From: Legionellales bacterium
GTDB lineage: Bacteria > Pseudomonadota > Gammaproteobacteria > Eutrophobiales > Eutrophobiaceae
Assembly: GCA_002721165.1 (NCBI GenBank)
Contig: PBJS01000024.1
Coordinates: 4,930 to 68,929 of the forward strand
DNA: 64,000 bases
Direction of reading: 5' to 3'
Shown piece by piece: positions 33,906 to 42,813 of the stretch; positions within the stretch are counted from its first letter, which is position 1, and every line of letters begins with the position of its first letter. The notes below the pieces were generated by a model that searched no databases, was not told the DNA's origin, and worked only from the letters and a program-made list of their open reading frames with translations. The position numbers were made by a program, and so were the translations under genes.

Positions 33906-34913
33906 TTATGCTGACGCACTTTCTTGATTGTTAAACCCTACTGGCGGCCAATTATCTAAATGCATGCCCAGAGATAAACCACGTGATGCAAGTATATCTT
34001 TTATTTCAGTCAATGATTTTTTACCTAAATTTGGCGTCTTCAAAAGTTCAACTTCTGTGCGTTGAATCAAATCTCCAATATAGTAAATACTTTCTGCTTT
34101 TAAACAATTTGCCGAACGAACAGTCAGCTCAAGATCATCAACAGGTCTTAATAAAATTGGATCAACCTCAGGTTCACTGCTTTTACTTGCTTCAATAGCT
34201 TCTTCTGCTTCAAGATCAACGAAAATAACTAACTGTGAACGAAGTATTGTTGCCGCTTCTTTTATAGCTTCATTAGGATCAATCGTCCCATCTGTTTCTA
34301 ATTCCAAAATTAACTTATCTAAATCAGTTCTTTGTTCAACTCGTGAATTACCAACATCATATGAAACACGTGTAACCGGACTAAATGAAGCATCTAATTT
34401 TATTTTCCCAATAGTCTGTTCGTCACTATCTTTGCCCCCAGCAATGACAGGCTTATAGCCTCTACCATGAGCTACCTTCATAACCATACTTAATTGACCG
34501 GCCTTCGTTAAATTAGCTATCGGATGATCAGGGTTAGCAATCTCAACATCGTGGTCAACAGTAATATCTCTTGCACATACTTCTCCTGGACCACTTTTTT
34601 TCAATGTTAATGTTGCCTCATCCTTAGCATGCATAATTATTGCAAGACCTTTAAGATTGAGAATTATATCCGTGACATCTTCTTGAACGCCTTCCATCGT
34701 TGTGTATTCATGTAATACTTCTGGTTCTATAATCTCAAGTTCGGTAACTGCACAGCCCGGCATTGACGACAGTAAAACTCGACGCAATGCATTACCAAGA
34801 GTATGGCCAAAGCCTCTTTCCAATGGTTCAATAATAATTTTTGCTGAAGTACTATTGATTTCCTCCACTTGACATTTACGTGGTTTTAACAACTCTCTAG
34901 TTATCGATGACAT
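33906..34913 (-). CDS. rpoA: RNA polymerase alpha subunit
   Basis: Dimerises to nucleate RNA polymerase and contacts upstream promoter DNA and activators. The N-terminal domain has GHTLGNALRRVLLSSMPG near residue 37. The C-terminal domain (about 250-325) has RSANCLKAESIYYIGDLIQ with the DNA-contacting Arg and Asn. Linker and length (335) are normal. It lies between rpsD and rplQ. Confidence 0.99.
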   Translation of the reverse strand: MSSITRELLKPRKCQVEEINSTSAKIIIEPLERGFGHTLGNALRRVLLSSMPGCAVTELEIIEPEVLHEYTTMEGVQEDVTDIILNLKGLAIIMHAKDEATLTLKKSGPGEVCARDITVDHDVEIANPDHPIANLTKAGQLSMVMKVAHGRGYKPVIAGGKDSDEQTIGKIKLDASFSPVTRVSYDVGNSRVEQRTDLDKLILELETDGTIDPNEAIKEAATILRSQLVIFVDLEAEEAIEASKSSEPEVDPILLRPVDDLELTVRSANCLKAESIYYIGDLIQRTEVELLKTPNLGKKSLTEIKDILASRGLSLGMHLDNWPPVGFNNQESASA

Positions 34914-34937
34914 ACGTGATAATCCTCCACACGTTAA

Positions 34938-35558
34938 TTACTTAGAATACAACTCTACAACAAGCTGTTCATTAATTTCAGACGGTAATTCATTTCTATC
35001 TGGAACGGACTTAAAAGTACCTTCCATACTCTTGGCGCTAACTTCAACCCAATCTGGAAACCCATATTGTTCTGCAACATTTAAAGCATCTTTAATTCTC
35101 AATTGATTTTTGCTTTTTTCCCTAATCGTAATCTTGTCGCTAGGTCTCACTTGAAAAGAAGGTATGTTGACACTTTTATCATTAACTAAAACAGTCCTAT
35201 GACTTATTAATTGCCGTGCCTCATTGCGAGTTGAACCAAAACCCATTCGGTACACTACATTATCTAATCGACATTCTAGTATCTGCAATAAATTCTCACC
35301 AGTTGAGCCTTTCTGACGCGCTGCCTCCTTGTAATACCTACGAAATTGTTTTTCAAGAACACCATAAATGCGTCTTAATTTCTGCTTTTCTCTTAATTGC
35401 AAAGCATAGTCAGACATTCTTCCAGGTCGCGCAGTTCCCATTCCTGGTGTTTTGTCTATTTGGCACTTAGTCTCTATTGGTCTTGCGCGACTTTTTAAAA
35501 ATAAATCTGTCCCCTCACGACGACTAAGTTTACATTTTGGTCCAAGATAACGTGCCAT
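34938..35558 (-). CDS. rpsD: 30S ribosomal protein S4
   Basis: Primary 16S-binding assembly protein and, in enterobacteria, repressor of its own operon. MARYLGPKCKLSRREGTDLF at the start and the S4 RNA-binding domain (about 97-160, RLDNVVYRMGFGSTRNEARQ) are present. The 206 residues fit. No S4-binding pseudoknot is evident in the short spacer before rpsM. Confidence 0.98.
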   Translation of the reverse strand: MARYLGPKCKLSRREGTDLFLKSRARPIETKCQIDKTPGMGTARPGRMSDYALQLREKQKLRRIYGVLEKQFRRYYKEAARQKGSTGENLLQILECRLDNVVYRMGFGSTRNEARQLISHRTVLVNDKSVNIPSFQVRPSDKITIREKSKNQLRIKDALNVAEQYGFPDWVEVSAKSMEGTFKSVPDRNELPSEINEQLVVELYSK

Positions 35559-35573
35559 AACTAATCTCCTAAA

Positions 35574-35963
35574 TTAAACACGACGCCTTTTTGGCGGACG
35601 ACATCCATTATGTGGAATTGGAGTAACATCTGTAATATTAGTAATTTTAAATCCGACTGTATTAAGTGCTCGAACTGCTGACTCACGACCCGGACCGGGC
35701 CCTTTAATAAAGACCTCTAAGTTTTGTAACCCAAATTCTTTCGCAGCTTCTCCTGCTTTTTGAGATGCAATTTGTGCTGCAAATGGAGTGCTCTTGCGTG
35801 ATCCACGAAATCCACTTCCTCCTGAAGTTGCCCATGAAAGTGTATTACCTTCTCGATCAGTTATTGTAATGATAGTATTGTTGAAAGAAGCATGTATATG
35901 AGCAATACCATCGAGAACATTCCTTTTAGATTTTTTACGTCCCTTTGTTGTTGTTTTTGCCAT
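35574..35963 (-). CDS. rpsK: 30S ribosomal protein S11
   Basis: Platform protein near the E-site mRNA. GIAHIHASFNNTIITITDR, GSRKSTPFAAQ and the C-terminal TPIPHNGCRPPKRRRV are diagnostic. The 129 residues fit. It lies between rpsM and rpsD. Confidence 0.98.
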   Translation of the reverse strand: MAKTTTKGRKKSKRNVLDGIAHIHASFNNTIITITDREGNTLSWATSGGSGFRGSRKSTPFAAQIASQKAGEAAKEFGLQNLEVFIKGPGPGRESAVRALNTVGFKITNITDVTPIPHNGCRPPKRRRV

Positions 35964-35984
35964 AATTTATATAAAACCTTTTGT

Positions 35985-36341
35985 TTATTTTTTGATCATT
36001 TTTTTCGGGCCTTTACGAGTACGTGCGTTAGTACTTGTACGTTGCCCACGAACTGGTAACCCTCTACGATGACGAATACCACGGTTCGTACCTAGGTCCA
36101 TTAAACGTTTAATATTCATTGAGACTTCTCTACGTAAATCACCCTCAAGATTTAATTTGCCAACCTCAGCACGTATGTTGTCTAAGTCCGCCTCTGTTAA
36201 TTTACTAACTTTAATTGAATATTCTAAATTTAATGCATCGCAAATTTTTTCAGCGCTAGTACGTCCGATACCATATATATATGTCAAAGCTATATTCAGA
36301 TGTTTATTGTCTGGTATATTAATTCCTGCAATACGTGCCAT
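35985..36341 (-). CDS. rpsM: 30S ribosomal protein S13
   Basis: Head protein bridging to the large subunit. MARIAGINIPDNKHLNIALT, YIYGIGRTSAEKIC and RHRRGLPVRGQRT are diagnostic, with the basic tail ARTRKGPKKMIKK reaching the P site. The 118 residues fit. It is the first gene of the alpha block, 28 bases after rpmJ. Confidence 0.98.
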   Translation of the reverse strand: MARIAGINIPDNKHLNIALTYIYGIGRTSAEKICDALNLEYSIKVSKLTEADLDNIRAEVGKLNLEGDLRREVSMNIKRLMDLGTNRGIRHRRGLPVRGQRTSTNARTRKGPKKMIKK

Positions 36342-36369
36342 TATTTTATAATCTCCATCATTTTTTATT

Positions 36370-36483
36370 TTAGCCTTGGCGTTGTTTATGACGTGGATCT
36401 GAGCAAATCACTCGTACAACCCTATTACGTCGAATTATTCTGCAATTCCGACAAATTCTTTTTACTGACGCTCTAACTTTCAT
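36370..36483 (-). CDS. rpmJ: 50S ribosomal protein L36
   Basis: A 37-residue zinc-type L36: MKVRASVKRICRNCRIIRRN, then RVVRVICSDPRHKQRQG. The ligands C-X2-C-X12-C-X4-H are all present, so this is the C+ (zinc-binding) form. It lies between secY and rpsM, its standard place. Confidence 0.97.
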   Translation of the reverse strand: MKVRASVKRICRNCRIIRRNRVVRVICSDPRHKQRQG

Positions 36484-36510
36484 AATTAATTTTCATAGCC
36501 ATTAAATAAA

Positions 36511-37854
36511 TTAACGTCTGCCATGCCCCTTAAGATTAGCTTTTTTCATGAGCCCTTCATATTGATGAGACATCAAGTGTGCTTGTATTTGCGACATAAA
36601 ATCCATAACAACCACAACAATAATTAACAGTGATGTTCCGCCAAAATAAAACGGTACATTAAATTTAACAATTAAAAACTCGGGTAATAAACATACAAGA
36701 GTTATATAAACAGCCCCTGCAAGTGTTAGCTTTGTTAATACTTTATCGAGGTAGCTTGCTGTTTGCTCACCAGGTCTTGTGCCAGGAATAAAAGCTCCCG
36801 ATTTTTTTAAATTATCAGCAGTTTCTCGAGGATCAAAAACCATAGCAGTATAGAAGAAACAGAAAAAAATGATTCCTGCTGCATAACACAAAACATAAAT
36901 TGGTTGGCCTGGTGATAGTGTCGTTGCAAAATCCTTAAGCCAATTCATCCCCTCGCTTTGACTAAACCAGCCGGCAATTGTAGCTGGGAACAATATTAAA
37001 CTTGAAGCAAATATCGGAGGTATAACTCCAGCCATATTTAACTTTAGTGGTAAATGACTTGCTTGCCCGCCGTACATCTTTCTACCAACTTGGCGTTTAG
37101 CATAATTAACAGTTATTCGTCGCTGACCTCTTTCGACAAACACAACAAATCCCGTAACAACAATTGCCAAAGCAAATAATGCGAAAACGGCTAATAAATG
37201 CATTTCACCTGTTCTAGATAATTCTAATGTTCCGCCAATTGCAGCAGGTAAGCCCGCAACAATACCAGCGAAGATTATCAATGAAATACCATTTCCAACC
37301 CCTCGCTCTGTTATCTGCTCGCCCAACCACATCAAAAACATGGTTCCAGTTACTAGTGTGGTAATTGCTACGACTCTAAATCCAATTCCTGGGTCCATAA
37401 CAACGCCTTGTCCGCTAGCTTGCTGTCCCTCTAGAGCTATAGCGACCCCAAAAGCTTGAAACGTAGCTAAAAAAACTGTTCCATAGCGAGTGTACTGAGT
37501 TATCTTTCTACGTCCCGATTCACCCTCTTTTTTAAGCTGCTTTAATTTTGGGTCAACGACAGACAACAATTGCATAATAATTGATGCAGATATATAGGGC
37601 ATAATACCTAGGGCTACAACAGAGAAACGACTTAATGCTCCACCGGAAAACATATTGAACATATCCAAAATCGTTCCACGTTGTTGGTCAAATAATTCAG
37701 CTAATGCAACAGGGTTAATTCCTGGCACTGGAATATGTGTAGCAATTCTATAAACAAATAAAGCAACTAAAACAAAAAAAAGTCGCTGTCTTAGTTCTTT
37801 CAACTGCCCAAGTCCTGCAAGACCTCCTGGTAGAGCTGTATTTGATGTTGCCAT
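36511..37854 (-). CDS. secY: Protein translocase subunit SecY
   Basis: Pore subunit of the SecYEG channel. The 447 residues contain ten transmembrane helices. Recognisable parts are GINPVALAELF (plug region), MPYISASIIMQLL, YTRYGTV and GTRPGEQTASYLDKVL in the C5 loop. The basic C-terminus ends KKANLKGHGRR. It directly abuts rplO. SecE is encoded in the other block of this window. Confidence 0.98.
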   Translation of the reverse strand: MATSNTALPGGLAGLGQLKELRQRLFFVLVALFVYRIATHIPVPGINPVALAELFDQQRGTILDMFNMFSGGALSRFSVVALGIMPYISASIIMQLLSVVDPKLKQLKKEGESGRRKITQYTRYGTVFLATFQAFGVAIALEGQQASGQGVVMDPGIGFRVVAITTLVTGTMFLMWLGEQITERGVGNGISLIIFAGIVAGLPAAIGGTLELSRTGEMHLLAVFALFALAIVVTGFVVFVERGQRRITVNYAKRQVGRKMYGGQASHLPLKLNMAGVIPPIFASSLILFPATIAGWFSQSEGMNWLKDFATTLSPGQPIYVLCYAAGIIFFCFFYTAMVFDPRETADNLKKSGAFIPGTRPGEQTASYLDKVLTKLTLAGAVYITLVCLLPEFLIVKFNVPFYFGGTSLLIIVVVVMDFMSQIQAHLMSHQYEGLMKKANLKGHGRR

Positions 37855-38289
37855 TTATTTTTCCACCTTTCCGCCAGCTGTTTCAATTGCGTTTTTTGCG
37901 CCTTTCGTTGGTATAAGACCTTTTATTGTTATAGGCTTATCTAACTTTCCAGATAAAATAATTTTTGCACGCTTTATGTTTTTGCTTATCAAACGTGCTG
38001 ATTTAAGTACATCAATATCAATAACTTCAACATCTAGATTAGCTAATTCGTGCAAGCGAATTTCGGCAGTAATACGGCTAACGCGAGAGCTAAATCCAAT
38101 CTTTGGTAGACGTCGTTGTAAAGGCATTTGCCCACCCTCAAAACCAACCTTATGATATCCCCCAGAACGAGATTTTTGGCCTTTATGTCCACGTCCACCA
38201 GTCTTGCCATTTGCAGAACCAATGCCACGACCAACACGTTTTGGATTTGAGGTTGAGTCTGGATGAGGTTTAAGTATGTTTAGTCGCAT
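37855..38289 (-). CDS. rplO: 50S ribosomal protein L15
   Basis: Large-subunit assembly protein. The start is the ATG giving MRLNILKPHPDS, four bases after the rpmD stop; a longer frame from 38310 overlaps rpmD and has no homologous N-terminus. RVGRGIGSANGKTGGRGHKGQKSR-type Gly/Lys-rich segments follow (split here as RVGRGIGSANGKTGGRGHKG). The 144 residues match the family. Confidence 0.97.
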   Translation of the reverse strand: MRLNILKPHPDSTSNPKRVGRGIGSANGKTGGRGHKGQKSRSGGYHKVGFEGGQMPLQRRLPKIGFSSRVSRITAEIRLHELANLDVEVIDIDVLKSARLISKNIKRAKIILSGKLDKPITIKGLIPTKGAKNAIETAGGKVEK

Positions 38290-38293
38290 AAAT

Positions 38294-38497
38294 TTATACC
38301 TCTTCATCAACTGTTAACAAATAATTCACTTTGTTAATCATGCCGCGTGCCTCTGGTGTATCTTCCACAGTGATACTATGTCCTATGCGCCGCAAGCCAA
38401 GCCCACTAATACATGATTTATGTTGTTTAGTGCGCCGATTTACACTTTTTATTAGTGTAACTTTTAGCTTGCCAGTAGATTTTTTTTTCTTTGCCAT
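38294..38497 (-). CDS. rpmD: 50S ribosomal protein L30
   Basis: A 67-residue L30. KLKVTLIKSVNRRTKQHKSC and LGLRRIGHSITVEDTPEARG are diagnostic. A seven-residue Lys-rich start (MAKKKKS) makes it slightly longer than the usual 59-60. It is one base after rpsE. Confidence 0.97.
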   Translation of the reverse strand: MAKKKKSTGKLKVTLIKSVNRRTKQHKSCISGLGLRRIGHSITVEDTPEARGMINKVNYLLTVDEEV

Positions 38498-38498
38498 A

Positions 38499-39005
38499 TT
38501 AACTAATTACTTCTTTTATAGATTTACCACGTTTTGCTGCTATATAGTCAGGTGAAGACATTAATTGCAGTCCTTTAATGGTTGCGCGAACAACATTAAT
38601 TGGATTTGTTGAACCAATTGATTTTGCTAAAACATTATTAATACCGACAACTTCAAAAACTGCTCGCATTGGCCCTCCCGCAATGATTCCTGTACCTTCC
38701 GATGCTGGCTGCATATAAACCTTTGCCGCACCGTAAGTTGAGGTAATCGCATATTGAAGTGTGCCTTCTTTTACTGAAACAAAAACCATATTTCGACGAG
38801 CATCTTCCATTGCCTTCTGTATAGCTAGAGGTACTTCCCGGGATTTTCCTCGGCCTATACCGACCTTTCCGTTGCCATCACCAACAACAGTCAGCGCAGC
38901 AAAACCAAATTGACGACCGCCCTTAACCACCTTAGCAACCCTATTAACTGTTACAAGTTTCTCCTGAAGATCTTCGTTTCCTGTTATTGAATTTTCTAAT
39001 TTCAT
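38499..39005 (-). CDS. rpsE: 30S ribosomal protein S5
   Basis: Body protein important for accuracy. LVTVNRVAKVVKGGRQFGFA is the diagnostic double-stranded-RNA-binding-like segment, followed by GNGKVGIGRGKSREVPLAI. The 168 residues fit. Neighbours are rplR and rpmD. Confidence 0.98.
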   Translation of the reverse strand: MKLENSITGNEDLQEKLVTVNRVAKVVKGGRQFGFAALTVVGDGNGKVGIGRGKSREVPLAIQKAMEDARRNMVFVSVKEGTLQYAITSTYGAAKVYMQPASEGTGIIAGGPMRAVFEVVGINNVLAKSIGSTNPINVVRATIKGLQLMSSPDYIAAKRGKSIKEVIS

Positions 39006-39016
39006 ATATTTTTCTC

Positions 39017-39370
39017 TTAAAATTCTATTCCATTTTCACGTGCAGCATTTGCAAGTGCTTGTATACGTCCATGAAATTTAAATCCAGAACGATCAAAAGC
39101 AACTTTTTTTACTCCAGCTTTTTTAGCGCGCTTAGCCAAAATCTCTCCTACAACTATTGCAGCCTCAATATTCCCAGTGTACTTAACTTTATCCCTAATC
39201 TCTTTATCCAAACTCGAGGCACAAGCAATTACTGTTGAACAATTTGATGAGATTACTTGTGCATAAACATGTTTAGATGTTTTGTGAACGCATAATCGAT
39301 CCGTACCAAGTTTCTTAATTCTGGCACGTGTCTTTTTTGCACGTCTTAGTCTATCTGTTTTTTTACCCAT
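39017..39370 (-). CDS. rplR: 50S ribosomal protein L18
   Basis: Binds 5S rRNA. The start chosen gives MGKKTDRLRRAKKTRARIKK, 117 residues, four bases after rplF. A longer frame would add 14 unrelated residues inside rplF. KHVYAQVISS and FDRSGFKFHGRIQALANAAR are diagnostic. Confidence 0.97.
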   Translation of the reverse strand: MGKKTDRLRRAKKTRARIKKLGTDRLCVHKTSKHVYAQVISSNCSTVIACASSLDKEIRDKVKYTGNIEAAIVVGEILAKRAKKAGVKKVAFDRSGFKFHGRIQALANAARENGIEF

Positions 39371-39374
39371 TAAA

Positions 39375-39908
39375 TTAAGCCTTCTTTGCTTCTTTTCGAA
39401 TAATTCGTTCATCTAAATAACGCACTCCCTTTCCTTTATAAGGTTCGGGGGGGCGATAAGCGCGAATATTTGCAGCAACTTGTCCTACCTGTTGTTTGTC
39501 GCTACCTTTAATTGTGACTTCAGTTTGACTAGGTGTTTCAATTGTAATCCCTTCGGGTATCTTAAATGCAATAGGATGTGAAAAACCTAAAGTTAAATTC
39601 AATGTTTTTCCCGATACTGCAGCACGATACCCTACACCGATAATTTCAAGTTTACGCTCAAAACCTTCGCTCACACCAGTCACTATATTTTGTATAAGTG
39701 CGCGCGTTGTCCCTGAGAGTGCCTTGGCAAACTTGCTGTTACTTTTGGTTGATGTCTTTAATGTATTGTCTGCTTGCTCAACCTTAATTAGGGGATGAAT
39801 ATTATGAGATAATTCTCCTTTACTCCCCTTAATTGTGACCATGTTCCCAGCTATATTGACATCAACACCTGTCGGTATATTTATTGGATTGTTTGCTATT
39901 CTAGACAT
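39375..39908 (-). CDS. rplF: 50S ribosomal protein L6
   Basis: Large-subunit protein near the GTPase-associated site. MSRIANNPINIPTGVDVNI, GVGYRAAVSGKTLNLTLGFS and the C-terminal RPPEPYKGKGVRYLDE are diagnostic. The 177 residues fit. Confidence 0.98.
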   Translation of the reverse strand: MSRIANNPINIPTGVDVNIAGNMVTIKGSKGELSHNIHPLIKVEQADNTLKTSTKSNSKFAKALSGTTRALIQNIVTGVSEGFERKLEIIGVGYRAAVSGKTLNLTLGFSHPIAFKIPEGITIETPSQTEVTIKGSDKQQVGQVAANIRAYRPPEPYKGKGVRYLDERIIRKEAKKA

Positions 39909-39924
39909 AATTTAACCTAAGTTT

Positions 39925-40320
39925 TTATGACACGTAACAAAGCACTTCACCGCCAATACCATGTTCCCGTGCCGTCTTATCTGTCATTACACCCTTTCCT
40001 GTAGAAATGATCGCTATTCCAAGGCCACCCATTACTTTGGGAAGTTCATTAACCGATTTATATGAACGAAGACTTGGACGACTAATTCGTTTTATAGACT
40101 CTATCACCGGTTTACCTTTAAAGTATTTCAAGTCTATGATTAATATTGTTCTATTATCTTTTTCTTCTACTCTATAATCCTTAATATAACCTTCTTGCTT
40201 CAATATATTTGCAATTGCTACTTTTAACTTTGACGAAGGTATACTTACATCCCGCTTATATCGCTGTAAGGAATTACGAATTCTAGTCAACATATCTGAA
40301 ATTGGATCTGACATACTCAT
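39925..40320 (-). CDS. rpsH: 30S ribosomal protein S8
   Basis: 16S-binding assembly protein and spc operon repressor in enterobacteria. MSDPISDMLTRIRNSLQRYK and the C-terminal ISTGKGVMTDKTAREHGIGG are diagnostic. The 131 residues fit. The tail GGEVLCYVS is conserved. Confidence 0.98.
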   Translation of the reverse strand: MSMSDPISDMLTRIRNSLQRYKRDVSIPSSKLKVAIANILKQEGYIKDYRVEEKDNRTILIIDLKYFKGKPVIESIKRISRPSLRSYKSVNELPKVMGGLGIAIISTGKGVMTDKTAREHGIGGEVLCYVS

Positions 40321-40342
40321 TATTCTTAGCTCTCTCTATTTT

Positions 40343-40648
40343 TTACCAACTTGCCTTAACCAAACCGGGTATATCACCACGCATTGCGGCTTCACGTAAT
40401 TTATTTCGTCCCAACCCAAATTTTCTATAATACCCATGTGCACGTCCCGTTATATTACAACGATTGCGAATACGAATCGGATTAGCGTCTCTTGGCATCT
40501 TGTTTAATTTCTCACGAGCTTCACTACGCTCATCCTCAGTTAATAATGTATTTTTAATTACTGCTTTTAGCTCAGCTCTTTTTGTTGAGAATTTTTTTAC
40601 CATACGAATTCTTTTTATTTCTCGATTTACCATACAAGATTTTGCCAT
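40343..40648 (-). CDS. rpsN: 30S ribosomal protein S14 (zinc-free type)
   Basis: The start MAKSCMVNREIKRIRMVKKF gives 101 residues, the long C-minus form without the zinc-binding CXXC pairs. NRCNITGRAHGYYRKFGLGR near the end is diagnostic. An ATG two codons earlier lacks support. Neighbours are rplE and rpsH. Confidence 0.97.
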   Translation of the reverse strand: MAKSCMVNREIKRIRMVKKFSTKRAELKAVIKNTLLTEDERSEAREKLNKMPRDANPIRIRNRCNITGRAHGYYRKFGLGRNKLREAAMRGDIPGLVKASW

Positions 40649-40660
40649 ATTCAATAAACC

Positions 40661-41200
40661 TCAAGCCTTTATTGGTAATTTAAATAATGTTAATAATGCC
40701 CGTGCTTCTTCATTTGTACGCGCAGAAGTTGTGATAGTTATATCCATTCCTCGGAGGGAATCTATTTTATCGAAATCAATTTCTGGGAAAATAATTTGTT
40801 CTTTAATACCTATACTGTAATTACCTCTTCCATCGAAAGATTTCGCATTTAAACCACGAAAATCTCTAATGCGAGGTATAGCGATTGAAATCAAACGCTC
40901 AAGAAATTCGTACATACGTTCGCGCCTAAGTGTAACTTTGCAACCAATTGGCCAACCTTCACGAACTTTAAAATTTGCAACGGATTTTCTAGCTTTAGTG
41001 ACAACAGGTTTTTGTCCTGCAATCTTAGATATATCATTTACCGCATTCTCAATAATTTTTTTATCGGCAACAGCCTCACCTAAACCCATATTTAGTGTTA
41101 TTTTAGTAATTTTTGGCACTTGCATACTCGACTTATAACCGAATTGTTTGGTCAATTCCTTAATTACATTATTTTTATAGTGTTCTTGTAGTGTAGCCAT
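40661..41200 (-). CDS. rplE: 50S ribosomal protein L5
   Basis: Binds 5S rRNA and forms an inter-subunit bridge. VPKITKITLNMGLGEAVADK, RDFRGLNAKSFDGRGNYSIG and the terminal EEARALLTLFKLPIKA are diagnostic. The 179 residues fit. Confidence 0.98.
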   Translation of the reverse strand: MATLQEHYKNNVIKELTKQFGYKSSMQVPKITKITLNMGLGEAVADKKIIENAVNDISKIAGQKPVVTKARKSVANFKVREGWPIGCKVTLRRERMYEFLERLISIAIPRIRDFRGLNAKSFDGRGNYSIGIKEQIIFPEIDFDKIDSLRGMDITITTSARTNEEARALLTLFKLPIKA

Positions 41201-41209
41201 TAAATAATC

Positions 41210-41530
41210 CTATACATCGACAACTTCATTATTTGATTTAAAGTAGCGAACCTTTTGGCCATCTTCTAAATGTCGATAACCTATTCTGTCATTCTTATTA
41301 GTTACCGGATTCCATATTGCAACATTCGACTGGTGTATCGGTGACTCTTTTTCTATTATGCCGCCGGGAGCTCCTTGTGATGGATTTCCTTTTGTGTGTC
41401 GTTTTATCATATTGATATTTTCAACAATCACTTTATTTACATCATTCATAACTGTTAAAACAACACCTCTTTTGCCTTTATCTCTTCCAGCAATCACAAT
41501 AACCTCGTCACCTTTCTTCACTCGAGCCAT
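41210..41530 (-). CDS. rplX: 50S ribosomal protein L24
   Basis: Assembly initiator of the large subunit. The KOW segment MARVKKGDEVIVIAGRDKGK is at the start, followed by KRHTKGNPSQGAPGGIIEKE. The 106 residues fit. It is two bases after rplN. Confidence 0.98.
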   Translation of the reverse strand: MARVKKGDEVIVIAGRDKGKRGVVLTVMNDVNKVIVENINMIKRHTKGNPSQGAPGGIIEKESPIHQSNVAIWNPVTNKNDRIGYRHLEDGQKVRYFKSNNEVVDV

Positions 41531-41532
41531 TT

Positions 41533-41901
41533 TTATAATACCTCCGGCGCCAACGAAACAATTTTCATAAATTTTAGCCCTCGCAATTCTCTTGTAACTG
41601 GGCCAAAAATACGTGTGCCAATAGGTTGCAACTGCGCATTCAATAAGACTGCTGCATTACCATCAAAACGTATCAGTGAGCCATCATTTCTTCTAACACC
41701 TTTACAAGTACGTACCACTACCGCGTTATATACCTCACCTTTTTTTACTTTTCCTCGAGGAATAGCTTCTTTTATACTTACCTTAATAACATCTCCAACA
41801 TTTGCGTATCGGCGTTTCGAGCCACCCAAGACTTTCACGCACATAAGGCGACGTGCACCACTATTATCTGCTGCATCAAGCATTGTTTGCATTTGTATCA
41901 T
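41533..41901 (-). CDS. rplN: 50S ribosomal protein L14
   Basis: Forms bridge B8. MIQMQTMLDAADNSGARRLM and SLIRFDGNAAVLLNAQLQPI with RIFGPVTRELR are diagnostic. The 122 residues are exactly the usual length. Confidence 0.98.
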   Translation of the reverse strand: MIQMQTMLDAADNSGARRLMCVKVLGGSKRRYANVGDVIKVSIKEAIPRGKVKKGEVYNAVVVRTCKGVRRNDGSLIRFDGNAAVLLNAQLQPIGTRIFGPVTRELRGLKFMKIVSLAPEVL

Positions 41902-41916
41902 TATAAATTCCTATTC

Positions 41917-42183
41917 TTAAACCGTTTGAGCCTTACTAACAATTTTTTGTAAACGCCATGATTTATTCTTAGATAATGGGCGTGATGATTCTATAATCAC
42001 AACATCACCTTCATTACACTCATTAACTTCATCATGAGCCATTACTTTGGTTGAACGCCTTATATATTTCCCATAAAGGGGATGCTTTACAGTTCTTTCG
42101 ATGCAAACTGATATAGTCTTATCCATTTTTGAACTAGTGACTGTACCAGTTACCGTCTTAGCTTTTTTTGTTTCAGCGCTCAT
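41917..42183 (-). CDS. rpsQ: 30S ribosomal protein S17
   Basis: OB-fold 16S-binding protein. KTVTGTVTSSKMDKTISVCI and the ESRPLSKNKSWRL-type SSRPLSKNKSWRLQKIV are diagnostic. The 88 residues fit. It overlaps the rpmC stop by four bases. Confidence 0.97.
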   Translation of the reverse strand: MSAETKKAKTVTGTVTSSKMDKTISVCIERTVKHPLYGKYIRRSTKVMAHDEVNECNEGDVVIIESSRPLSKNKSWRLQKIVSKAQTV

Positions 42184-42389
42184 ACACTTTCCTTATTTGA
42201 AATATTTTTATTCTCATTGAGAACTGTATGTATTTTTGCAATATTGCGCCTTGTCTTTTTTATTTCGCTAGGTTTATCTAATTGACCAGTCCCTTTTCTC
42301 ATCCGTAAATTAAATTGTGAGCGCAACTCTTCTAGCAACAAAGATTGTAGTTCCTCATTCGTCTTTTCTCTTAATTCTAATATTTTCAT
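42180..42389 (-). CDS. rpmC: 50S ribosomal protein L29
   Basis: A tunnel-exit protein that helps dock trigger factor and SRP. MKILELREKTNEELQSLLLE and the RRNIAKIHTVLNE core are diagnostic. The 69 residues fit. Its ATG shares one base with the rplP stop (TAATG). Confidence 0.97.
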   Translation of the reverse strand: MKILELREKTNEELQSLLLEELRSQFNLRMRKGTGQLDKPSEIKKTRRNIAKIHTVLNENKNISNKESV

Positions 42390-42802
42390 TACATTATCGT
42401 CCTTGCAACGAAAGTCGTCTTAACAGGTAATTTTGCTGCAGCTAATTCAAAAGCTTCGCGCGCTAAGTCCTCAGGAACCCCTTCCATCTCATATAGCATT
42501 CGACCAGGTTGAATTTGCGCAACCCAATATTCAACATTACCCTTGCCCTTGCCCTGCCTAACTTCCAAAGGTTTTTTTGTTATTGGTTTATCGGGAAAAA
42601 TTCTGATCCAGACCTTTGCTCCACGTTTTACTTTTCGCGTTAAAGCCCGTCGTGCAGCTTCGATTTGCCGAGCAGTTATTCGACCTCTTCCAACTGCCTT
42701 TAACCCGTATTCGCCAAAGCTTACCTTATTACCAACCGTAGCTAGACCACGATTACGGGATTTGCTTTGTTTTCTAAATTTAGTTCTTTTTGGTTGTAAC
42801 AC
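42389..42802 (-). CDS. rplP: 50S ribosomal protein L16
   Basis: Near the A site and needed for peptidyl transfer. MLQPKRTKFRKQSKSRNRG, GRITARQIEAARRALTRKVK and KGKGNVEYWVAQIQPGRMLY are diagnostic. The 137 residues fit. Confidence 0.98.
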   Translation of the reverse strand: MLQPKRTKFRKQSKSRNRGLATVGNKVSFGEYGLKAVGRGRITARQIEAARRALTRKVKRGAKVWIRIFPDKPITKKPLEVRQGKGKGNVEYWVAQIQPGRMLYEMEGVPEDLAREAFELAAAKLPVKTTFVARTIM

Positions 42803-42813
42803 TTTTTTTCCTA